From the NCBI RefSeq assembly GCF_003627795.1, contig NZ_CP032684.1, positions 1,155,001-1,219,000 of the forward strand: a stretch of DNA of 64,000 bases. The letters are read 5' to 3'. This stretch comes from Rhizobium sp. CCGE531 (GTDB lineage Bacteria > Pseudomonadota > Alphaproteobacteria > Rhizobiales > Rhizobiaceae). Both the position numbers and the translations under genes were made by a program. Positions 36,727 to 44,928 of this stretch are shown here, piece by piece. How positions within the stretch are numbered: position 1 is the first letter of the stretch; every line of letters begins with the position of its first letter. The notes beneath the pieces are model-generated. The model was not told the DNA's origin. It saw only the letters and a program-made list of their open reading frames with translations, and searched no databases.

Positions 36727-37243
36727 CAGAACCACGTCCTTCTTGCGGACTGTCGCAGGCTCTTCAAGGTCTCGAAACCGGTCACGCACGCCAACACCCA
36801 TACTGATACTCGGAACAAAAAAGCAGGGAGCCGGATGGCCGACCATGGATCCCGCAGCACTTCTTTCCGATCGTGCCAGACGGCCCTTTCGATGAAGAAG
36901 GCGTCTTCGGCGGCGATTGTCGAAACGGGTATGGACACGGTCGTCCTTATCTGGCTTTCGCAAAAGACTAAGGCCGCCAGGGTTAATGGTTCGTGAAAAC
37001 TTTATTAAAATCCGAATAGAAATTGCGCGTTAAGCTTGCGCGGGGGTAACTGCCTGACATGGGCCGTATCCACGGCGGTTTAACGGGCCAGACCTCCTGT
37101 GGATAAGCTTTCGCAGGACGCGCGTCCGAATGGGTGCTCAACCTATGAGGGCTTCGTTTGAAAAGGTTGGGACAGGCATACAACCACGCCTGCGAAACGC
37201 CGTCAGGGGCTTCGGCTGGTACCGTGATGGGAGTGAGGATAGT
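36727..37243. other. 517-nt intergenic region with DnaA-box-like sites
   Basis: No gene is supported here. It holds a CtrA-like sequence TTAATGGTTCGTGAA at 36983-36997 (TTAA-N7-TGAA; one mismatch in the consensus TTAA-N7-TTAA) and an inverted pair of DnaA-box-like sequences at 37067-37106. A 53-codon plus-strand frame at about 36837 has weak codon bias and is not called. Confidence 0.45.
37067..37106. promoter_or_regulatory. Perfect DnaA box with an inverted partner
   Basis: TGTGGATAA at 37098-37106 is an exact DnaA box (TTATCCACA) on the minus strand. TATCCAC at 37067-37073 forms the inverted partner, giving 7-bp arms around 25 nt. A single pair does not make an origin; a DnaA-controlled promoter is the more modest reading. 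Confidence 0.4.
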
Positions 37244-37450
37244 TCAGATGCCCTTATGCTCGCGCATGGCGGCGAGCAGCTTTTCCGCGGTATTGTAGCC
37301 CGATTGAAAAAGGCCGATTGCGGCCGTCGCCGCAAACTCGGCTTCGGCACTTTTTATATCGATCCGCTTTTCCAGACACCACTTGTCAAGCGCACCGCGC
37401 AGGACGATGACATCCTCTGGAGAAAAGACGGAATTGCCCGCCCCGTTCAT
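37244..37450 (-). CDS. Small conserved-type hypothetical protein (68 aa)
   Basis: A 68-residue acidic-basic helical protein (MNGAGNSVFSPEDVIVLRGA and onwards, ending AMREHKGI). No signal or membrane segment is seen. GAGGG lies 6 nt before the ATG, and the base composition at third positions is coding-like, which supports a real gene. The open frame continues far upstream without a start signal. A perfect palindrome lies about 48 nt upstream at 37498-37514. Function unknown. Confidence 0.72.
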   Translation of the reverse strand: MNGAGNSVFSPEDVIVLRGALDKWCLEKRIDIKSAEAEFAATAAIGLFQSGYNTAEKLLAAMREHKGI

Positions 37451-37971
37451 TGATCGCCCTCGAATTTCGACCTTACAATACGTTAATTTTTCGTGAGCGC
37501 AAATAATATTTGCGTGACGTTTTTCTGCAACGCATCGACTGAATTTCCATTTCCGGTAACCCCATCCGCTTGCGTAAGAATATGATATCGCTTGCTTTCT
37601 TATAAAAATTCGCCCTGGCGATTTTTCGCCGGCCGATGAAACTAAAGTCGCCGTCACAGCGTTATTAGAGCATGACGAGTCATGCCGAGGGTGACGAGCG
37701 ACGATGATTAGCATTCTGTTAACTGCGATATGTCTGAATTCCGGCTGAAAGCAGCGATTGGCAGAATGTGAGCAAGTGTAGAGGGAGCATGGAGGTCGCA
37801 AGCGGCAGCCATGCCACGGTGTCAGGGAAATGCCGTGAGAAGGCGCGAATGCCTCTATTGCAGCCGAAAGAACAAGGCTGAAATGGAGGGGAGCGTCAGC
37901 CCGCTTCAGCGGCGGGCAGGGTGAAATCAAGTCGCAAGTTCATCCGTCTCGAGACGTAAATGGAGACGAGA
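37451..37971. other. 521-nt intergenic region between small genes
   Basis: AT-richer DNA upstream of both the 68-aa gene (minus) and the 55-aa gene (plus). Contains the palindrome at 37498-37514 and a small CATGAC-GA-GTCATG hairpin near 37672. No further gene is supported. Confidence 0.4.
37498..37514. promoter_or_regulatory. 17-nt perfect palindrome upstream of the 68-aa gene
   Basis: CGCAAATAATATTTGCG: 8-nt arms around a single central A. Its position 48-64 nt upstream of the start codon suits an operator overlapping a promoter. Confidence 0.45.
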
Positions 37972-38139
37972 ATGGCAAAGATCATATCTCTTTTGGATTG
38001 GCGATTGCGCTTGACGCCGCGCGCCCAGAAGGAGCCGGTGGAAGCAAAGATACTTTTGTTCACCGGCGTGCGCTACGAACATCTGGACACGCCCACCCAT
38101 CGACCGGGAGCCGGACCGAAGCGGGCAAAAGGAAAGTAA
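37972..38139 (+). CDS. Small basic protein (55 aa)
   Basis: A 55-codon gene starting MAKIISLLDWRLRLTPRAQ and ending KRAKGK, too short for routine detection. GGAG lies 6-9 nt before the ATG (tGGAGacgagaATG). The N-terminal part is amphipathic, the rest is basic and Pro-rich. Codons fit local usage. No membrane segment or known motif is seen, and the function is unknown. Confidence 0.55.
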   Translation: MAKIISLLDWRLRLTPRAQKEPVEAKILLFTGVRYEHLDTPTHRPGAGPKRAKGK

Positions 38140-38178
38140 CGCCCTTCCGTTTCGGGCAGAGCGTATCCATGTGCGCAC

Positions 38179-38296
38179 CTACTGGTTGCTGATATAATTC
38201 AGCCGTCTCCCCATTGCGGCGAGACGGCGCGCAAGATCGCGCAAATCCCCTTGCCGCCCGAAGTTCAGTTATCTCAGCCTCAGTCATCTCAGCCAT
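38179..38296 (-). pseudogene. Possible frameshifted mini-gene after the DUF1254 gene
   Basis: An ATG at 38296 overlaps the DUF1254 stop codon (ATGGCTGA), as in coupled genes, and encodes MAEMTEAEITEL. After that point the sensible continuation is in the +1 frame (NFGRQGDLRDLARRLAAMGR and onwards, ending ISNQ with TAG at 38179). The 118-nt length is one base more than 39 codons. The first codons are a tandem 15-nt duplication (GCTGAGATGACTGAG, GCTGAGATAACTGAA). Real frameshift, sequencing error or chance cannot be separated here. Confidence 0.3.
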
Positions 38297-38837
38297 TGTC
38301 AAATTCGTCGCAACCCGCTTCCGATAGGAATTCGCGGGCGGCGTTATCAAAGCTGCCTTGCGGCGCCATCGTATGCAGCACCGCATAGCCTTGGGCGCGC
38401 GGCACTTCCACCAGGATCGATTGGGCGAGGGCTGGCGGCAACGCCTTGCGTATGCCCGTGAGCTGGACGGGGGATGCGAGCAGCAAGTCGAGCGCGCCGC
38501 CGACGGACGTGCGGTCGCTCATGCTGAACACTTCATTCGATGCGGCATCATAGACGGCGAGCGACCAGAACGGCACCTTGCCTTTCGCGGTCAAATGAAC
38601 GGGAGTGTCCTCGATGTCGAATGCGCAGACGGCGGTACGGATATAGGGATCGGTGTTCGAAAGCCCCGCCTCGTCATCCTTTTCGTCGAGCATGTAGAAG
38701 TGGTTCTCGTCGCCCTCGTCCGATACGCGGGTATAGGCATCGCGGTCGGAAAAATGCGGCAATGACAGGATGATGACGATGTGCAGCAAAGCTGCTCCGA
38801 ACAGGCCGGTCAGGATCGCGAAAACGAATCTAAACAT
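38289..38837 (-). CDS. DUF1254 domain membrane-anchored protein
   Basis: A 182-residue protein with an N-terminal membrane anchor (FRFVFAILTGLFGAALLHIVIIL) and a periplasmic domain of DUF1254 type (TDPYIRTAVCAFDIEDTPVHL; PFWSLAVYDAASNEVFSMSD). It overlaps the preceding DUF1214 gene by 8 nt. In larger proteins DUF1254 and DUF1214 are fused; here they are separate and each has its own anchor, suggesting they assemble in the membrane. Role unknown. Confidence 0.82.
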   Translation of the reverse strand: MFRFVFAILTGLFGAALLHIVIILSLPHFSDRDAYTRVSDEGDENHFYMLDEKDDEAGLSNTDPYIRTAVCAFDIEDTPVHLTAKGKVPFWSLAVYDAASNEVFSMSDRTSVGGALDLLLASPVQLTGIRKALPPALAQSILVEVPRAQGYAVLHTMAPQGSFDNAAREFLSEAGCDEFDNG

Positions 38838-39417
38838 TGCCGCACCCGATTTTTTCGAGTTTCGGCATGCCAAGATCGATCAGGCCGGAATTGCCGGCCG
38901 CCGGCGAATCCAGCAGCGTCCATATCAGGCGGAAATTCCCGGCCGCCGGCAAGGCGAGCCAGTTGCCCGCCTGGGCATTGGGTGAAACCGTGATGCTGAA
39001 GCTTGAATCCGGATTGCGCAGGACGATCCAGGAATTGATAGTGGAAGGACGTCCGGCGGCGCCTTCGATCGGTTGCCCGTCATTGCCCGAGATGAACAGC
39101 GTCCAGAGCCTCGCTGGCGGCGTCTGGCCGCTGATGCGATAGCTGCAATTCGCCATCAATCGCGCGCCGGCATCGTCGTCGGAAGCGGTAAACACGAGCC
39201 CTTCCGCTGTGCCATAGAGCAACCGCCCGCCACGAGCCCTGTGGGATTTCGCATAAGGATCCGCATCGGCCGTCTGCATTTCCGGAAATGCCTGCCAGGC
39301 ACCGAGCTTGATCGCACCGAAACCGGAGGTCGCATCCAGCGCCAGGAGCGTGAACACGATACCGCCGCCAAAGGCGATGACAAGCGAAAGCGCAACAAGA
39401 AGGGGAACTCGGAACAC
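38830..39417 (-). CDS. DUF1214 domain membrane-anchored protein
   Basis: A 195-residue protein with an N-terminal anchor (VPLLVALSLVIAFGGGIVF) and a DUF1214 domain ending in the family pattern (SSFSITVSPNAQAGNWLALP, then FRLIWTLLDSP). GTG at 39417 is chosen because AGGA lies 10 nt upstream and the anchor begins there; the longer frame to 39651 adds an unlikely Arg-rich stretch. It is the first gene of a coupled pair with DUF1254. Function unknown. Confidence 0.8.
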   Translation of the reverse strand: MFRVPLLVALSLVIAFGGGIVFTLLALDATSGFGAIKLGAWQAFPEMQTADADPYAKSHRARGGRLLYGTAEGLVFTASDDDAGARLMANCSYRISGQTPPARLWTLFISGNDGQPIEGAAGRPSTINSWIVLRNPDSSFSITVSPNAQAGNWLALPAAGNFRLIWTLLDSPAAGNSGLIDLGMPKLEKIGCGNV

Positions 39418-39686
39418 CCTAAGATCGTCCTCGTGACAAATCAATGTCGATTTATTCCTGATTCTGACGGTAGGGGGAAGGGCAGGACGCTCTCGGACCG
39501 CAGTCATACAGAAATGCAGCCGATAGAAGAACAAAGCGGTCCGCGGCCGAAACACCAGCTGCTGTCGGGCCATCAGCCCATCGGTCGGCCTTGATGCGAC
39601 GCGGCATATTCCCTCGTATTTTCGTTGGAAAACACGTCCGGGAGGCCGCATGTGCGTCCTCCGTTTTCATCTCGCTGGGGTGATCT

Positions 39687-41882
39687 CTATTCCGCCGTCG
39701 CCACTTTCTGCGCTCCGAGCCGGTTCGCGGCTTTCAGCCTTTCGCCGATATTGCGCAGGATGTTCGTCGAATCCACCGAGAGGGAGCGCGGCCGCACGAG
39801 CGGAGGCAGGCTGGGACTGGAGGCATCGGCAGGCTTCTTGGCCGCAACGGTTTGCGGCTTCTGGACCGGGAACGGGTTGCTGATGCCAGGTATGGGTTTC
39901 AGCACGATGCCCTGATGCGCGTAGTCCATGATCTTCTTGAAGGTCATGGCCGGCAGCGTGCCGCCCGTCATGTTGTTCGTGGAGGTATAATCGTCATTGC
40001 CGAACCAGACGGCGCAGGTGTAGTTGCCGGTAAAGCCGATGAACCATGCATCGCGATAGGCCTGCGTGGTGCCGGTCTTGCCGCCGACCACGATGCCGTT
40101 GTCGAGCGCGGCTCTGCGGCCGGTGCCGATGACCGGAACCTGCGTTAGCATCTGGTTCATGTAGGACGTCGCCTTTTCACTGAGGACGCGCTTGGCCGAC
40201 TGCTCGTCGTGACTGAAGTCATAGAGCACCTTGCCGTCATAGCCGGCGATCTGATCGATGCCGTGACGCCGCGACTGCATACCGTTGGCGGGGAAGACGG
40301 CATAGGCCGTCGCCTGGTCGAGAACGGTCACTTCCGAGGTGCCGATCGGAATGGTCTTGTCGTTGCGGATCGGCGTTTCCACGCCCATGGCCTTGGCCAT
40401 GTTGCGAATGGGCTGGATGCCGAACTTCTCCTTCGCCAGCCGCACCGGGATCGTATTGATCGACTGCGTGATCGCCTGCGTCAGCGTCACCTTGCCTTCA
40501 TAGCGGTTCTCGTAATTGTGCGGGCTCCAGTTGCCCCAGCTGATGGGCGCGTCGACGATGGTGGATGTCGGCGTCATGCCGTTCTCCATCGCGACGGAGT
40601 AAGTATAGATCTTGAAGGAGGAGCCCGGCTGGCGCAGCGCCTTGGTCGCGCGGTTGAACTGGCTCTCGCCGTAGTCGCTGCCGCCGACCATGGCGCGAAC
40701 GGCGCCACCATTTTCGATCATGACGCTGGCGCCCTGCTTGGCATGGTAACGTTCGCCGAACTCCATCAGGCTGGATTGGACGGAATCTTCCGTCGCCTTC
40801 TGCAGCCCCATGTCGATGGTGGTGCGAACGATCAGCGAGCGCTCGGGGAACCGCGTCGCGAGCCGCTGCACTTCGTCGAAGGCCCAGTCGAGGAAATAGT
40901 CCGGGGATTCGATCTGGGCGCGGTCGACGACGGAGGCCGGATTGCGGCGCGCGGCGATCACCTGCCCCTCCGTCATCAGCCCGCTCTGAACAAGGTTGGA
41001 AAGCACATCGTTGGCGCGGGCGCGGGCGGCTGGCAGATTGACGTGCGGCGCATATTTCGCCGGCGCCTTGAACAGGCCGGCCAGCATCGCAGCCTCCGCC
41101 AGATTGACGTCGGCAATGCTCTTGCCGAAATAGAATTGCGCGGCTGCCGCCGCGCCGAATGTACCGCCACCCATATAGGTGCGGTCGAGATAGAGGCTCA
41201 GGATCTCCTTCTTGGAGAGATTGGCCTCAAGCCAGATCGCCAGAAAGGCTTCCTTGATCTTGCGGTCGATGGAGCGCTCGTTGCTGAGAAAGATGTTCTT
41301 GGCAAGCTGCTGCGTCAGCGTCGAGCCGCCCTGGACGACGCCGCCGGCTTGCGCATTGACGGTCACCGCGCGGAACAGGCCGAACACGTCGATGCCGAAA
41401 TGGTCGAAGAAGCGCCGGTCCTCGGTGGCGAGCACCGCCTTGACGAAATAGTCCGGCAGCTGGTCGACCGGCACGGAATTTTCATGAATGATGCCGCGGT
41501 GGCCGATGACATTGCCGTAGCGGTCGAGGAAGGTGACGGCGAAATTGCCGCGATTGCGCCAGTCGCCCTGCGTCGCCTCGAAGGCGGGCATGGCGAGCAT
41601 CAGCATCACGACCGAACCGGCCGCACCCAGTGTCAGGCCTTCGCCAAGCAGCTCGAAAACGATGCGTTTCCAGCCACGCACGCGGAAACGGCGGAAGAAG
41701 ATCGTGATCTCCTCCCAGGCTTCCGCAAGACGAAAGCCGGCGCTCCACAAGGTGGAGTCGATCCATGAATCGAGGCGCAGAAAGAAGTAGCGTTTCCGCC
41801 GCCGCGGCCTTTCGGCCCCGCTGTCCTTCTGCGTCTCAGGCTCCGCCTTCGGCCCGTTTTCTGGATTGGATGGGTCTTCCAC
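39687..41882 (-). CDS. Class A penicillin-binding protein (PBP1-type)
   Basis: A 731-residue bifunctional peptidoglycan synthase. A cytoplasmic tail and one membrane segment (about residues 75-95) precede the GT51 transglycosylase domain (EDRRFFDHFGIDVFGLFRA, GGSTLTQQLAKN, KKEILSLYLDRTYMG). The transpeptidase domain has SSFK (serine in PGSSFKIYTYS), SIN (QSINTIP) and KTGT (GGKTGTTQAYRDAW). The C-terminal tail is Pro/Ser-rich. It makes glycan strands and crosslinks them in the periplasm. All catalytic residues are present. Confidence 0.94.
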   Translation of the reverse strand: MEDPSNPENGPKAEPETQKDSGAERPRRRKRYFFLRLDSWIDSTLWSAGFRLAEAWEEITIFFRRFRVRGWKRIVFELLGEGLTLGAAGSVVMLMLAMPAFEATQGDWRNRGNFAVTFLDRYGNVIGHRGIIHENSVPVDQLPDYFVKAVLATEDRRFFDHFGIDVFGLFRAVTVNAQAGGVVQGGSTLTQQLAKNIFLSNERSIDRKIKEAFLAIWLEANLSKKEILSLYLDRTYMGGGTFGAAAAAQFYFGKSIADVNLAEAAMLAGLFKAPAKYAPHVNLPAARARANDVLSNLVQSGLMTEGQVIAARRNPASVVDRAQIESPDYFLDWAFDEVQRLATRFPERSLIVRTTIDMGLQKATEDSVQSSLMEFGERYHAKQGASVMIENGGAVRAMVGGSDYGESQFNRATKALRQPGSSFKIYTYSVAMENGMTPTSTIVDAPISWGNWSPHNYENRYEGKVTLTQAITQSINTIPVRLAKEKFGIQPIRNMAKAMGVETPIRNDKTIPIGTSEVTVLDQATAYAVFPANGMQSRRHGIDQIAGYDGKVLYDFSHDEQSAKRVLSEKATSYMNQMLTQVPVIGTGRRAALDNGIVVGGKTGTTQAYRDAWFIGFTGNYTCAVWFGNDDYTSTNNMTGGTLPAMTFKKIMDYAHQGIVLKPIPGISNPFPVQKPQTVAAKKPADASSPSLPPLVRPRSLSVDSTNILRNIGERLKAANRLGAQKVATAE

Positions 41883-42044
41883 GCTCTACTTCCCGACCAC
41901 AATATTGCTGTGTGCTTCCTTGCGGCACACACAAAGCTCATTATCTCATAGAACGGCTATTTGAATAATTGGTTGATTTAGAGAAAAGAACAAGAGACAT
42001 GCATGCCGCAGCCCGAATTCTCCTTGTCGGGTGCGAGGACGACG

Positions 42045-42536
42045 ATGATGACAGACGAGTTACCCTTCTGGAAAACCAAGGCCCTGGCGGAAATGAGCTC
42101 GCCGGAATGGGAAAGCCTTTGCGACGGCTGCGGTCTCTGTTGTCTCAACAAGCTCGAGGACTGGGATAGTGGTGACGTCTATTTCACCTCCGTCCGCTGC
42201 AAGCTCATGGATGGTGAAAGCTGTCGTTGCACCAGCTATCCGAACCGTTGGGATTTCGTGCCGGACTGCGTGCAGCTGACGCCGGAGAAGGTGCCGGGGC
42301 TGGCTTGGCTGCCGCCCACCTGCGCCTACCGTCTCGTCGAGGAAGGTCGTGATCTCTACTGGTGGCACCCGCTGATCTCGGGCGATCCGGAAACGGTGCA
42401 TATCGCCGGTGTTTCCGCCCGAGGACGCACCGTCAGCGAGAACGATGTCGATGTCGAGGATTTCGAGGATTACGTCGTCGATTGGCCGCTGACCGCGGAA
42501 GATGACATGGAGCCTAATCCTCCGGCAAAGCCATAG
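42045..42536 (+). CDS. YcgN family cysteine-cluster protein (UPF0260)
   Basis: A 163-residue cytoplasmic protein with the family's cysteine cluster: CDGCGLCC (about residues 27-34), then [18 protein letters not shown] and a later PDCVQLTP. The arrangement suggests an Fe-S or zinc site; the function is not established. GAGGA precedes paired ATGs at 42045 and 42048, either of which may be used. Its 3' end overlaps the convergent MmcQ-type gene by 23 nt. Confidence 0.88.
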   Translation: MMTDELPFWKTKALAEMSSPEWESLCDGCGLCCLNKLEDWDSGDVYFTSVRCKLMDGESCRCTSYPNRWDFVPDCVQLTPEKVPGLAWLPPTCAYRLVEEGRDLYWWHPLISGDPETVHIAGVSARGRTVSENDVDVEDFEDYVVDWPLTAEDDMEPNPPAKP

Positions 42537-42843
42537 ATTTCGGCGCCACGTTTCGCCATGCGCGATGCACCAGTGACTTGATCGCCTCATGATCGGCATC
42601 GTGATGGAACAGCCGCGTAGAGCCCTTCAGGCCCCAGCCGCCCGGCACGGCCATGACGTCGCCAGGCATGGTTGCCAATGCCATTTGCTGCTGGTCGGGT
42701 GTCAGCTTGACGACGCAGAAATCCGGGCCTGGAAGGGTCATGAAGATCTTGCCCCGAACGCGAAAATCGCGGGTTCCGAAGTGTGAGCTCTCTGCCGCCT
42801 CCGGCAGGCCGAGGGCAAGGGATATAAGATCCTCGTCGGTCAT
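42514..42843 (-). CDS. MmcQ/YjbR family protein
   Basis: A 109-residue MmcQ/YjbR protein ([21 protein letters not shown] at the start, then KIFMTLPGP and the C-terminal [12 protein letters not shown]). The fold resembles DNA-binding CyaY-like domains, but a biological role is not established. ATG at 42843 gives the standard [11 protein letters not shown] start; the frame is open to 42915. Confidence 0.85.
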   Translation of the reverse strand: MTDEDLISLALGLPEAAESSHFGTRDFRVRGKIFMTLPGPDFCVVKLTPDQQQMALATMPGDVMAVPGGWGLKGSTRLFHHDADHEAIKSLVHRAWRNVAPKSMALPED

Positions 42844-42999
42844 GGCCACGATGATAACACGCTCCGCCGCCATGCGGTAAATGGCAGCCTGCGTGGCCTG
42901 CGACGAAACGGCCACGGAAGCGAAGCGGTCAATTTATTGAATTGCGCCTATACGCATGGTATCGCGCCATGCCCTCGCATATGCACAAGGAGCCGCCGC

Positions 43000-43308
43000 G
43001 TGATCCGTCATATCGTCTTCTTCACCGTTCCTGATCGCGCCAATCTCGAGGAGGTCCGCTCCGGCCTCTCGATCCTGACAGCCATTCCGCATGCGCGGCT
43101 CCTGGAAATCGGCATGAATGTGAAGACCGACCAGCTCGGAACCGAAGTCGATCTCGTCGTCTATGGCGAATTCGATGATGAGGCGGCGCTTGCCGCCTAT
43201 AAGGCGCATGCAAACTATCAGCGGTCCATCGAGCGCGTTCGTCCGCTGCGCGAAATGCGGATCGCCGCCGATTATGAGACCACGAAGGCCGTCCGCGAGC
43301 CGTTCTGA
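43000..43308 (+). CDS. Dabb family protein (stress-responsive A/B barrel)
   Basis: A 102-residue single-domain protein with the Dabb pattern: MIRHIVFFTVPDRANLEEVRS at the start and the central DLVVYGEFDDEAALAAYKAHANYQ. Such domains form dimeric alpha/beta barrels; the function is unknown. GTG at 43000 is supported by AAGGAG with 7-nt spacing. The longer frame from 42937 lacks an RBS. Confidence 0.88.
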   Translation: MIRHIVFFTVPDRANLEEVRSGLSILTAIPHARLLEIGMNVKTDQLGTEVDLVVYGEFDDEAALAAYKAHANYQRSIERVRPLREMRIAADYETTKAVREPF

Positions 43309-43870
43309 ACGCGCGCCACCGGGACCGGCTCCCGCCAGCCATTTCAATGGATTGGGCATTCGAGCGGAATCGGATTGTTGATCTCTAGACTCTCTGCGTG
43401 AGGCTCTTCAATCAACCTTTGAAGTTCCGGACTCGACGTGAGAGGAAATCGCCCCAAGCGATTCAAAGGACTCAAGGAAATCCCCGCGCCTTGCCTCGGC
43501 AAAGCGCTTGAAGGCCGGTGTCCATCGGCCTATGGCGGCGTGCATGCCCATGTCGCACCCACGGGCAGATGATAAGCAAGAATGATTAAAAATGACTGAG
43601 CCTGCGGCTCGAAGAAGGGTGCTTCGAAGCCAAATATGCACCTCGCTTCGCATATCGCTGATAGATTGTATCGATGCGGGGCGATGGAACGCCAATCGGT
43701 TGCCGTCGTGGCGAGCCTGCCACTTTGCATTCAATCATTTCAAATAGTTAAGAAACAGGTTGTGTGCCTTGCTTGCGCAGCGGGCCGAAAATTACAGCCC
43801 ATTCATTTGCCATTCAGACGTGTTTGGGTAAATAATCACCAAGTTAATATCCCTGTGGGAAGTCCGAAGC
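43309..43870. other. 562-nt intergenic region upstream of feuN
   Basis: No gene is supported. Frames on both strands lack ribosome-binding sites and family-like sequence. It should carry the feuN promoter near its right end, which is AT-rich at about 43730-43860. A small GAGCC-TGC-GGCTC hairpin lies near 43597. Confidence 0.4.
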
Positions 43871-44119
43871 ATGGCCTCATTTTCAAGCATAGCAGCGGCG
43901 GCCCTCGTCATGGCCGGCTCGGCTGTTCTGCCAGCGCCGACGTCGACCCTGGTGGCTCGCGCCAACAGCGACTGTAGCGAGGCTGCCGCCGAGGTCGTTG
44001 AGAAGACCGGCGGGCAGCTCCTGTCCGCACAACCGGCCGGCGACAGCTGCATCATCACCGTTTTGGTGCAGGGCAACGGGCAGCGCCCCCGCAAGGTGAC
44101 GATGAAAGTGCCGATGTGA
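43871..44119 (+). CDS. feuN: Small periplasmic regulator FeuN
   Basis: An 82-residue protein with an N-terminal signal (residues 1-30) and a short mature part with two cysteines (C35 and C60) that could form a disulfide. Immediately upstream of the feuP-feuQ two-component genes. In S. meliloti a protein of this size and position, FeuN, acts in the periplasm to restrain FeuQ signalling. Identification here rests on position, size and export signal rather than a strong sequence motif. GGGAAG lies 8 nt before the ATG. Confidence 0.72.
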   Translation: MASFSSIAAAALVMAGSAVLPAPTSTLVARANSDCSEAAAEVVEKTGGQLLSAQPAGDSCIITVLVQGNGQRPRKVTMKVPM

Positions 44120-44202
44120 TCGTGGACGCGTTGAATCATAATGCCCGGCGGACGTTCTAAAGCCTTGAATCCCACACAAATTCTTATTGTTTCCGTGATT
44201 CC

Positions 44203-44222
44203 ACTGTAGCTCGATTTACAGT
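44203..44222. promoter_or_regulatory. Inverted repeat upstream of feuP
   Basis: ACTGTA-N8-TACAGT, perfect 6-nt arms, 35 nt upstream of the feuP ATG. It could bind a regulator of feuPQ; the protein is unknown. Confidence 0.4.
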
Positions 44223-44256
44223 AGTGTTTTTCGAACCGGGGAAATTGGGTCCAAAC

Positions 44257-44928
44257 ATGCGCATTCTTATTGTCGAAGACGATACCAACCTGAATCGTCA
44301 GCTTGCCGAGGCCTTGAAAGAGGCAGGTTATGTCGTCGATACGGCCTTCGACGGTGAAGAAGGGCATTTCCTCGGCGATACCGAACCCTATGACGCGATC
44401 ATCCTGGATATCGGCCTGCCTGAAATGGATGGCATCACCGTATTGGAGAAATGGCGCGGCGCCGGGCGCACGGTGCCGGTGCTGATTCTGACCGCCCGCG
44501 ACCGGTGGAGCGACAAGGTGGCGGGCATCGATGCCGGCGCGGACGACTATGTTGCCAAGCCCTTCCATGTCGAGGAGGTGCTGGCGCGCATCCGTGCTCT
44601 GATCCGCCGCGCCGCCGGCCATGCTTCCTCGGAAATTGTCTGCGGCCCCGTGCGGCTCGATACCAAGAGCTCGAAGGCGACCGTCGACGGCAAGCCGCTC
44701 AAGCTCACCTCCCATGAATATCGCCTGCTTGCCTATCTCATGCATCACAAGGGCGAGGTCGTCTCGCGCACAGAGCTTGTCGAGCACATGTACGACCAGG
44801 ATTTCGACCGGGATTCCAACACGATTGAAGTCTTCGTCGGTCGTCTGCGCAAGAAGATGGGTGTCGATCTGATTGAAACGGTCCGCGGCCTTGGTTACCG
44901 AATCCAAGCTCCGACCAATGCGAATTAA
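44257..44928 (+). CDS. feuP: Response regulator FeuP (OmpR family)
   Basis: A 223-residue OmpR/PhoB-type regulator. The receiver domain has the acidic pair near residues 8-9, the phosphorylation site D51 (IILDIGLPEMDG) and a conserved Lys in AKPFHVEE; the C-terminal winged helix is from about residue 125. In S. meliloti FeuP activates genes for cyclic glucan export (ndvA) and osmoadaptation; in R. leguminosarum it was linked to iron uptake. It lies between feuN and feuQ. ATG at 44257 matches the family start MRILIVEDD. Confidence 0.88.
   Translation: MRILIVEDDTNLNRQLAEALKEAGYVVDTAFDGEEGHFLGDTEPYDAIILDIGLPEMDGITVLEKWRGAGRTVPVLILTARDRWSDKVAGIDAGADDYVAKPFHVEEVLARIRALIRRAAGHASSEIVCGPVRLDTKSSKATVDGKPLKLTSHEYRLLAYLMHHKGEVVSRTELVEHMYDQDFDRDSNTIEVFVGRLRKKMGVDLIETVRGLGYRIQAPTNAN

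Noticed and set aside
36837..36998. 53-codon plus-strand frame beginning MADHGSRSTSF
   Set aside because: Some RBS-like sequence, but weak codon bias and no sign of a folded product; another frame is equally open.
37067..37106. Possible replication origin at the DnaA-box pair
   Set aside because: One exact box and one partial box, with no AT-rich unwinding region, no cluster and no origin-linked genes nearby.
40209..41768. 519-codon plus-strand frame opposite the penicillin-binding protein
   Set aside because: Antisense shadow; the opposite strand has all GT51 and transpeptidase motifs.
43408..43734. 108-codon minus-strand frame upstream of feuN
   Set aside because: No ribosome-binding site, atypical composition, no recognisable sequence.
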